A stretch of DNA of 64,000 bases, taken from positions 1 to 64,000 of the forward strand of contig QPGA01000024.1 in the NCBI GenBank assembly GCA_003332265.1, in the 5' to 3' direction. Of this stretch, positions 1 through 5,648 are shown piece after piece (position 1 is the first letter of the stretch; every line of letters begins with the position of its first letter). Made by a program: the position numbers and the translations under genes. Below the pieces are notes generated by a model. The model saw nothing but the letters and a program-made list of their open reading frames with translations, had not been told where the DNA came from and searched no databases. The DNA comes from Candidatus Accumulibacter meliphilus (GTDB taxonomy: Bacteria > Pseudomonadota > Gammaproteobacteria > Burkholderiales > Rhodocyclaceae).

Positions 1-158
1 TGGATTTTAACCAGCCCAGTGCTGGCAGTGTGCGTCGTGTACATGCCCCTTCCTCCTAGGTGTTCCTTCCCAGGAGAGCATACGGAATTCCTTGGGCGTT
101 GTCTAGTGCGCCTCTAGCCTCGCTTTCGTTGCGCACCAACCTGGAATCCATAATGAGC

Positions 159-700
159 CTAAAAAATTAGGCATTTAATCGACCCTGGCCCCTTTAATGC
201 CTTTAATGCTTTCAGACTGGAATACAGCGCATGCGGAGTCAGCAATGAGTCCTTCTGCCCCAGTCCGTTCGTCCGATAACTACTCCAGCGATAGTGCGCC
301 GGGTCATCGACCATCGCTGCGCGCACGGGATTGAGTTCGATATAGCGCTGACAAAGGAGTAGATAGAATCGGCCTGCACCAGGGAAGACTGGTAGCGGCT
401 GTCCCACAAGGTGCCGGTGCGACGGTACGACTTGTTGATGTACTGCACGTAGCGCCGGCCCAGCGAAATCATCAGCCGAGGGACAGCCTCGGATTCCGGC
501 GCAGACAGCAAGCCGTGCACGTGCTTCCTCATCTGGACGTAGCCGTGCAGCGCGCAAGCGGTGGCTTGGCGCGCCTCGCCCAGCCATTCGCGGTAGGCGA
601 GGTAGTCTTCCTCAGCGAAGAAGCAGGCGTCGCGCTTATATCCCCGCTGAACGACGTGCAGGGGAAAACCTGGGAGATGAATGCGGGGACGACGGGGCAT
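159..700 (-). pseudogene. REP-associated tyrosine (Y1) transposase, frameshifted
   Basis: The N-terminal part starts MPRRPRIHLPG and has the HVVQRG and KHVHGLL (HUH-type) motifs of IS200-like/RAYT Y1 transposases. After 'LVQADS' the frame breaks near 361-369. The expected continuation (CQRYIELNPVRA, HYRWSSY) is present in the -1 frame and runs to a stop at 159. The two halves together give about 180 residues, somewhat shorter than typical RAYTs of about 220. A single-base deletion explains the break, so the gene is probably inactive unless it is a sequencing error. It is flanked by two similar ~23-bp motifs and lies beside the integron-like array. Confidence 0.85.
174..197. repeat. terminal motif, left side of the RAYT element
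   Basis: TTTAATCGACCCTGGCC followed by CCTTTAA. It closely resembles the motif at 728-750 on the other side of the transposase gene and has the same orientation. Such paired motifs commonly bound RAYT units. A short palindrome (GCCTAA/TTAGGC, 157-172) lies immediately left and could act as a hairpin after the transposase stop. Confidence 0.55.
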
Positions 701-727
701 GTCGTTGAGGATAGCAGGCTCTTCCAG

Positions 728-750
728 TTAAATCGGGCCTGGGCCCTTTT
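728..750. repeat. terminal motif, right side of the RAYT element
   Basis: TTAAATCGGGCCTGGGCCC followed by TTTT. It matches the 174-197 motif at most positions in direct orientation. Together the two delimit a unit of about 575 bp around the transposase gene. Confidence 0.55.
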
Positions 751-802
751 GCTAATGAATGGGTTAGCCCTTTGTGGGTAATGAAACATAGGAATGCGCT
801 CA

Positions 803-1342
803 CTAACGGCACCACTGTTGCTCGCACGGTACGCCATCGTTGTTGCCATCCATCTGGACGTTTGGGCAGTTTCTCAAGAAGAATGTGGCCTCGGTGCAGG
901 AAGTCATCTGTGAGCAATGAGTCCGACCGTCGCACCGAAAGGCCGATGGCGCCAATTGATCGTTGTGTTGAACTGCGGCAGGCGCTTGCCGCATAGCGCG
1001 ACGAGAGTATTCACCGTAACTATAGACGAGCAAGGCACCAATAATCACAAGGGGAACGATGCGCCCAAGAAGGCTAGGTTTTTCGTGGCGACTACGGGTC
1101 GCTGGCTGTTGGTTAGAAAGCCGAATCACGCGATTGGGGCACAAGAGGTTTTTTGCTTTTCTCTTTCCATTCTTGTCTGTTTCTATCTCGAAAGAGAGTA
1201 ACTCACCTATGGACGGACGCTGACCATCCCGAGGAAAGGCTGAAACATGGACAAAGACCTCAGCGGTGCCGTCCTTTGTTGGTGTGATGAATCCGAAACC
1301 TCGTTCATCATCCCATTTTGAGAGAGTGCCTTCGATACGCAT
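803..1342 (-). CDS. cold-shock domain / membrane / Excalibur-domain protein
   Basis: The protein has 179 residues. Residues 1-67 form a cold-shock (OB-fold) domain with the RNP1-like RGFGFI motif. A hydrophobic segment at about 93-108 is a likely membrane anchor. The C-terminus (about 135-179) is Cys-rich and ends in DGNNDGVPCEQQWC, the Excalibur calcium-binding signature. I chose the ATG at 1342, 12 bp after the neighbouring attC-like core, over a TTG further upstream because MRIEGTLSKW is the usual start of this family. The combination suggests a nucleic-acid-binding domain inside and a Ca-binding domain outside. Function unknown. It is the most distal gene of the array. Confidence 0.8.
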   Translation of the reverse strand: MRIEGTLSKWDDERGFGFITPTKDGTAEVFVHVSAFPRDGQRPSIGELLSFEIETDKNGKRKAKNLLCPNRVIRLSNQQPATRSRHEKPSLLGRIVPLVIIGALLVYSYGEYSRRAMRQAPAAVQHNDQLAPSAFRCDGRTHCSQMTSCTEATFFLRNCPNVQMDGNNDGVPCEQQWCR

Positions 1343-1353
1343 ATCAATAAAAT

Positions 1354-1420
1354 CGCTAACGTTTGAATTCAACGGCCTCCGCCGTTTTTTGCGCAGGTCC
1401 GGTGGAATGATGGGTTGGGC
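1354..1420 (-). repeat. attC-like recombination site (distal)
   Basis: Read on the - strand it begins GCCCAAC (1420-1414), runs through an imperfect stem with a loop of As, and ends GTTAGCG (1360-1354). The outer box deviates from GTTRRRY. It sits right after the stop of the HEPN-like gene and just before the cold-shock gene, as an attC site should. Its stem is weaker than in the two proximal sites. Confidence 0.65.
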
Positions 1421-1428
1421 GTCGCGTT

Positions 1429-2091
1429 TTAGAACGGTAAATCATTGTCCGTCACATCATTCCAATGGCCGCAGAGTTTACAAGCCCCTGTCGACGGATT
1501 TACTGCAAGAGCATGACAGTATTCACAAAGATAATTCGGCTCACCTATTGCGTCGGCGCGCTTTTCGTAGCGCTCGCGAAAGGACTTTGCGAATTCAGGG
1601 TTGGACTCCAGCAATAAATCAAATGTATCATCTTTTCGTGTGTCATAACCAAAGAAATCGTAGTTCAGCTCGTCTTTTGCAAAATGAAGTGCAAACCCTA
1701 ATGCTTGGCCGACGATTCGATCAGCTTCGCTTTTCGTTGTGCTCCACGAATAGTGTTCAATAGCATTTCGGGTGTCTCTTAAGGATTTGATCAGATCAGC
1801 ATCCCCTTCCAGAAATTCGAGTCCCCCAATTTTTGATAAGCGGCTAAGAGCAATATCTACCGTTACTGTTCTCGCGCTCAAAATAGGGAATTTGTCGACG
1901 TTTTCCCAAATAAGAACTGGATGAACTTTCCGCAATCTCTCCTTAAGCAATAGTTCCACGCCATGAGCAACTGCCATAACTGCCTGCTTTAGGCGTCTTG
2001 CTTCATCCGATTCATCTTTCCAAGCCAATAATTCTATGGCTTGCGTGATTGAGTCTGCAGCGTTAGCGAGTATATCAAATTCAATTTTCAA
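1429..2091 (-). CDS. HEPN-like protein with C-terminal zinc ribbon
   Basis: The protein has 220 residues and is mostly helical for the first 150. It contains LRDTRNAIEHY, which fits the HEPN RX4-6H signature (R108, H113) with the usual N after R. The C-terminus has a C-x2-C ... C-x2-C zinc ribbon (C189, C192, C204, C207). HEPN domains with this motif are often metal-independent RNases in defence or toxin systems, but inactive scaffolds also exist. Gene position is that of an integron cassette: start 25 bp from one attC core, stop 9 bp from the next. No partner antitoxin is visible. The function is inferred from the motif only. Confidence 0.6.
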   Translation of the reverse strand: MKIEFDILANAADSITQAIELLAWKDESDEARRLKQAVMAVAHGVELLLKERLRKVHPVLIWENVDKFPILSARTVTVDIALSRLSKIGGLEFLEGDADLIKSLRDTRNAIEHYSWSTTKSEADRIVGQALGFALHFAKDELNYDFFGYDTRKDDTFDLLLESNPEFAKSFRERYEKRADAIGEPNYLCEYCHALAVNPSTGACKLCGHWNDVTDNDLPF

Positions 2092-2115
2092 TCGGGAACC
2101 TCTGAAGGTCTAGAC

Positions 2116-2161
2116 GCCCAACGTAGAAGTCACCGGCGCTGCGCGGCTTGCCGGGTTGGGC
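2116..2161 (-). repeat. attC-like site, shortened
   Basis: It has perfect outer boxes (GCCCAAC at 2161-2155 and GTTGGGC at 2122-2116 on the - strand) but is only 46 bp long. The distal arm (CCGCGCAG..TGACTTCTAC) matches the site at 3348-3413, while the proximal arm is reduced to a few bases. It looks like an attC that lost one stem arm. Confidence 0.7.
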
Positions 2162-2197
2162 GGCGTGTCACCAGAGCCGACGTTTTGATGGCGACGA

Positions 2198-2650
2198 TTA
2201 GGGCCAAAGATTGGCATGACGAGGGAGTTGCTCAATCAAACCTGCCTTGTCGTAAACTCCCAATCGGCCATCTTTTTCGATTACGTAATAGTCACCGTGA
2301 TCGCTGCCTTGTCTTTTTTTGAATGCCTGCAAACCACCCTTTGAAAATTTACTAAGCTCATCTCCGTCTTTTCCGCCACTCCCATCGGAACACCTGTTAG
2401 TCATGAAATAGGAGTTCTTGGTTTTGCTGAACTCGATCGAGCGAGCACAGGAACCAAGCCACGTGCCAATGGGTTGGGCGTCTTTCGGTAGCGGAGAAAT
2501 ACCGAGCAACTGTTTCATTTCTGGCGAAAGTTCTTTGGTTCCAGCATTCGCCATAAAACTGAGCGAAAGCAGCACAAGCAAAAGAGCATTTTTTTTGCGT
2601 GGTCTCCAATGAGTTGAGCGATTTGGGGAAGCTGTAGAAGGCTCATACAT
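2198..2650 (-). CDS. exported hypothetical protein
   Basis: The protein has 150 residues. A basic stretch followed by ALLLVLLSLSFMANAG looks like a signal peptide. The mature part is polar and contains two Cys, suggesting a disulfide in the periplasm. I know no family for it. The ATG at 2650 overlaps the stop of the upstream gene by 8 bp, indicating translational coupling; the frame stays open upstream but that part is the shadow of the neighbour. It is the third gene of an unusually long cassette. Confidence 0.6.
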   Translation of the reverse strand: MYEPSTASPNRSTHWRPRKKNALLLVLLSLSFMANAGTKELSPEMKQLLGISPLPKDAQPIGTWLGSCARSIEFSKTKNSYFMTNRCSDGSGGKDGDELSKFSKGGLQAFKKRQGSDHGDYYVIEKDGRLGVYDKAGLIEQLPRHANLWP

Positions 2651-2972
2651 TCCAGCCGTTCCAGTTCGGCTGACTTTTCTCGCAGGTAGATACCCAATCC
2701 GCCAGTTCTTGCAGTTTGCTTTGAGCCTGATCCTCTGTGATTTCCTCGGTATCGAGTAATGACCACACATGGTTAAGAAAGGAACCAAAGCCACTCGGAA
2801 AGTTGATGTAGTTTTGCTCAAAGTTCGTGTAGAACAAATCGGAACCGTCTGGCTTGCAGTCTCCGTTTATGGCGATATGGGAAATATGCCAACCATCTTT
2901 GGTCTTTCTGAGGTTGTAGGTAACGTGACCAGCATGCCGCCGGTTATAGACTTCAAAGCTATATTCATTCAT
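2643..2972 (-). CDS. hypothetical protein in cassette
   Basis: The protein has 109 residues, starting MNEYSFEVYNRR, acidic and probably cytosolic, without signal peptide or membrane segment. The N-terminal half looks beta-rich and the C-terminal half helical (ITEDQAQSKLQELADWV). No family recognised. It lies 21 bp after the preceding cassette gene and overlaps the next by 8 bp, so the three genes probably form one transcript. Confidence 0.6.
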   Translation of the reverse strand: MNEYSFEVYNRRHAGHVTYNLRKTKDGWHISHIAINGDCKPDGSDLFYTNFEQNYINFPSGFGSFLNHVWSLLDTEEITEDQAQSKLQELADWVSTCEKSQPNWNGWNV

Positions 2973-2993
2973 GTGATGAAACCTGTGGAGTAG

Positions 2994-3293
2994 TTATCGA
3001 ACCGCCTCTGAGGGCGTAAACAGTTTGGTGCCGTTATAGCGAATGGTTGCCACCATAAATCCCGGGCTAATGACTGATACCGCTGCGCCGGCAGACAACA
3101 TGGTGCACTTGCCTGACATCAATAATTGACGAGCACCATTGCTATCCCCCTTGGTTACGTATGTGATGAATTCGTCTAGCAGGTCTTCGGAAACACAAGC
3201 TGGCAAACTGCGCTTTACCTGTTCGGCTGCCGCTGGGGCCGCTACAACGAGAACTACGACAGATGTAGCAATAGCAAATGCGTTTTTCAACAT
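2994..3293 (-). CDS. small exported hypothetical protein
   Basis: The protein has 99 residues. The first ~23 form a clear signal peptide (basic start, hydrophobic AFAIATSVVVLVVAAPAAA, small residues at the cleavage site). The mature part has two Cys and a short beta-like tail ending in TPSEAVR. An AAGGAA ribosome-binding site precedes the ATG. Small exported proteins of unknown role are common in integron cassettes. It is the first gene of a three-gene cassette. Confidence 0.65.
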   Translation of the reverse strand: MLKNAFAIATSVVVLVVAAPAAAEQVKRSLPACVSEDLLDEFITYVTKGDSNGARQLLMSGKCTMLSAGAAVSVISPGFMVATIRYNGTKLFTPSEAVR

Positions 3294-3347
3294 GGCAATT
3301 CCTTTCCTGTGATTTTGCGAGTGTGGCCGCGAGTTTCAAACGATGAC

Positions 3348-3413
3348 GCCCAACGTAGAAGTGAGCGGCCTGCGCGGCTTTTCGCGCAGGTCCGCTCGAC
3401 TGCTGGGTTGGGC
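3348..3413 (-). repeat. attC site
   Basis: On the - strand: GCCCAAC (3413-3407), then GAGCGGACCTGCGC, a loop GAAAAGCC, GCGCAGGCCGCTC, and GTTGGGC (3354-3348). The two arms pair except for one unpaired A, the extrahelical base expected of an attC folded on its bottom strand. Length 66 bp. The stop of the gene it follows is at 3415. Confidence 0.85.
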
Positions 3414-3414
3414 A

Positions 3415-3828
3415 TCATTTCGCGGTAACCATTTGCGCAATGATCGACGCAACAGAGAGAACCAAAGCAGCAATAGAGAGCCGCAACGACCAAAGCTGCC
3501 GCCTATGTTCCTCGTCTTTTTCCGCTAGAACTGCAGCGAGATACGGGAAATTGACGCAGTGTCGTTCGGAACCAACAGCAATTGAAAAGAGATGAACTTG
3601 TGCGTCGCTTTCTTGCTTGTATCGGTACTTGGCATCCAGGTGGTAATAGAGCCTCCCAAATAACATTTCTGCCGTGCATCCAAGACGAGATGCGACATCA
3701 GAGACTTTGATTGGCAGATATGGATCGTTCTTTCCACGAACTTCGCCGGAATCCTTTCCGGGATAGCTGGACTCGTACATCTCATAGATGCACCGGAGAA
3801 TCTGACGGTCGGTGGAAAGTGTTCTCAT
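3415..3828 (-). CDS. hypothetical membrane-anchored protein
   Basis: The protein has 137 residues. The N-terminal ~90 look like a helix-turn-helix-type fold (VSDVASRLGCTAEMLFGRLYYHL), and a single C-terminal membrane segment (SIAALVLSVASIIAQMV) ends the protein. The ATG at 3828 lies only 4 bp from the attC core; a TTG inside the core would add three residues. Cassette genes starting this close to the core are typical. A role as a tail-anchored sensor or regulator is a guess. Confidence 0.65.
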   Translation of the reverse strand: MRTLSTDRQILRCIYEMYESSYPGKDSGEVRGKNDPYLPIKVSDVASRLGCTAEMLFGRLYYHLDAKYRYKQESDAQVHLFSIAVGSERHCVNFPYLAAVLAEKDEEHRRQLWSLRLSIAALVLSVASIIAQMVTAK

Positions 3829-3831
3829 GGG

Positions 3832-3899
3832 GCACAACGTAGAGTTCAGGCGACTTGCGCGGTTTTATGCGCAAGGTCGCCGGGAACGCCGGGTTGGGC
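3832..3899 (-). repeat. attC site (first cassette)
   Basis: On the - strand: GCCCAAC (3899-3893), arm GGCGACCTTGCGC, loop ATAAAACC, arm GCGCAAGTCGCC, and GTTGTGC (3838-3832). The arms pair with one extrahelical C. Length 68 bp. The HNH gene terminates inside it, at 3846. Confidence 0.85.
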
Positions 3900-4442
3900 C
3901 ATTTCCACCACCCACAACCGTAATTGGCTGGGCTGTGGGAATGCCTGCGGAATTGCAGATAATGAGAATGGCAGTTCTAGTGCTTCGGCAAGCGGTGTAT
4001 CCATGAGATTTCTTTCTCGGCTCATTTCAATCGCGAGTTTCAGGTAACGGCGAAGAAGCAAGATAGGTGGGAATTGGTTTTTCTCCACTAGCCATTCGAG
4101 CGCGTCACGAGCGCACTTTGAGCTATTGCATGAACGGCACGCCCAGACGAGGTTGTCGCCGGTGTTTGCGCCGCCCCGCTTTGTTGGAATGAGATGGTCA
4201 ATAGACAAATAGTCGCGACTCCCGCAGTAGCAGCAAGCCTGGGGCAGCACCATCTTCAAGCGTTCATCGTCAGCTAGAGGGCCAATGCTCATGGTCTGAT
4301 TATTCAGGCCTTTGTAGAGGCGAGAACGAATCATGAACTGTGTGCGCCCGTACTTTTCGGCTTTCGCGGTAATGGATGAGTGCGCCATCGCAAGGTTCGC
4401 GTATGACCAGTGCAGCAACTCGCCAACGGTGTTGATTTCCAT
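3846..4442 (-). CDS. HNH endonuclease, first cassette gene
   Basis: The protein has 198 residues. An HNH core occupies about 68-110, with zinc ligands C70/C73 and C102/C105, the SIDHLIP motif (H83) and DNLVWACRSCN. The N-terminal ~65 residues and the C-terminal ~85 match no domain I recognise. The last ~17 residues are encoded inside the attC site. The start is 8 bp from the core site at 4450-4456, the position of a first cassette next to attI. It is probably a DNA nuclease; whether it restricts phage or is part of a mobile element is unknown. Confidence 0.8.
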   Translation of the reverse strand: MEINTVGELLHWSYANLAMAHSSITAKAEKYGRTQFMIRSRLYKGLNNQTMSIGPLADDERLKMVLPQACCYCGSRDYLSIDHLIPTKRGGANTGDNLVWACRSCNSSKCARDALEWLVEKNQFPPILLLRRYLKLAIEMSRERNLMDTPLAEALELPFSLSAIPQAFPQPSQLRLWVVEMAQPGVPGDLAHKTAQVA

Positions 4443-4554
4443 GTGTCAGGCCCAACGTTTAGTCGACACCGATTTCGGTATATATCTCGGCGCGCCCAAG
4501 TGTATACGCTTGTCCGGCAGGCGTAAGTCACTGATTTGCATAAGGGCGTCAGAC
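4443..4554. other. probable attI region between intI and the first cassette
   Basis: This 112-bp gap separates the start of the dead integrase (rightward) from the first cassette gene (leftward). It holds a perfect GTTGGGC core on the - strand (4456-4450), where an attI x attC junction would leave one. AT-rich steps (GGTATATATC near 4476) could belong to a promoter. No firm promoter or LexA box was identified. Confidence 0.55.
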
Positions 4555-5290
4555 ATGCGCGCACCTGATGAGTCGCAAAACACAGCTTCTGAACCTGGGC
4601 TCCTCGACCAACTTCGAGATTGCATCCGCCTCAAGCAACACAGCATACGAACTGAGGCCCCGTATGTCCACTGTGACAGGTGGTATATTTTCTTCCACCA
4701 ACAGCGTCACCCCCGGGATATGCGTGCTACCGAGGTGGCGGCGTTTCTTGGGCATCTGCTAGTCGACGGAAGCTTCGCCGCGGCGACGCAGAAGCAGGCC
4801 TTGTCGGCGCGGCTATTCCTCTATCGCGGGCTTATGGGCGTCGATTTACCGTGGCTGGATGACGTGCTGCGGGCAAAGCGGCCGCAGCGTATGTCGGTGC
4901 TTCTCTCGCGCGCAGAAGTCCCGCGGGTGCTCGAGCGCATGGAGGGCGTCCATGCCTTGCTTGCCCGCCTGCTTTGCGGCACCGGCAGGCGCCTGATGGA
5001 GGTGATCCGTTGGCGGGTGAAAGACGTGGATTGCGAGCGTGGCGAAATCCTGATCCGTGACGGCAAAGCTGCGCAGGATCGGGTGACCATGTTGCCCGAG
5101 GCGGTGGTGGCAGATCTGCGAGCTTACTGCGTAAAAGTGGCTACGACATGCGCACGGTACAGAAACTCCTCGGGCGTGCCAACGTGCCGACGTGGCGACG
5201 ACGATGATCGGCACGCAGGTACTCAACAAGGGCGGGCGAGGGGTGCGCAGGCTGCTCGACGCTTTGACCAGCGTCGTGTTGCGTTCTTGA
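4555..5290 (+). pseudogene. intI: integron integrase, inactivated
   Basis: Residues 1-192 read as an IntI-type tyrosine recombinase (LLDQLRDCIRLKQHSIRTE, AAATQKQALSARLFLYR, LPWLDDVLRAKRP, box 1 CGTGRRLME with R146, and RDGK with K171). At about 5131 the sequence jumps to GYDMRTVQKLLG, so roughly 80-90 residues are missing, including the patch III and H-x-x-R region. A frameshift follows, then TTMIGTQVLNKGGRGV, where the Tyr nucleophile position holds Gly. LLGH is LLGR. It is divergent from the cassette genes, the standard integron layout. Confidence 0.9.
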
Positions 5291-5320
5291 TGAGACTTTC
5301 GGCAAGCCTCTCCTACCCTC

Positions 5321-5455
5321 CGTCATTGCGAGGAGGCGAAGCCGACGCGGCAATGCAGAGGTTTGGCTTTGCGCGTGGTCACCATGTAAAGGCGCTGGGA
5401 AATAGTGAGAGGATGGAACTGGATTGCCGCGTCGGCTGCGCCTCCTCGCAATGAC
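5321..5455. repeat. palindromic MITE-like element
   Basis: Two 37-bp inverted arms (5321-5357 and 5419-5455) are nearly identical, starting CGTCATTGCGAGGAGGCG. About 60 bp lie between them. The arms would fold into one long hairpin. It carries no gene. Similar CATTGCGAGGAG-type palindromes occur as dispersed repeats in many bacteria. Confidence 0.8.
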
Positions 5456-5586
5456 GTGGGGGGTGGTGTGGTGCCGCGTTCACCGTTCACCATTCCTGAC
5501 GCGGCCTTCAGCAAGCATGACAGCGGCGCGAAACCCGCGCGGTAGCCGGAATTTATAGCTTCGCTACTGCGTGCAACACTACACGC

Positions 5587-5606
5587 GCGATGCGATGCGA
5601 TGCGAT
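5587..5606. repeat. GCGAT pentamer, four tandem copies
   Basis: Four exact head-to-tail copies lie in the 358-bp non-coding stretch 5291-5648. That stretch otherwise holds only the palindromic element and shows no supportable gene. Confidence 0.8.
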
Positions 5607-5648
5607 GCGGGGCGAGTCGGAACCGTCTGCCGACTAGCAACGCTTCAT

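Noticed and set aside
752..802. A fifth attC after the cold-shock gene
   Set aside because: Only a short GCTAA/TTAGC hairpin is present; no second box within the expected distance.
1354..3899. Reading the attC-like sites as ordinary MITEs or REP repeats
   Set aside because: Boxes, unpaired base, position right after each gene and the neighbouring intI remnant fit attC better. A model search would settle it.
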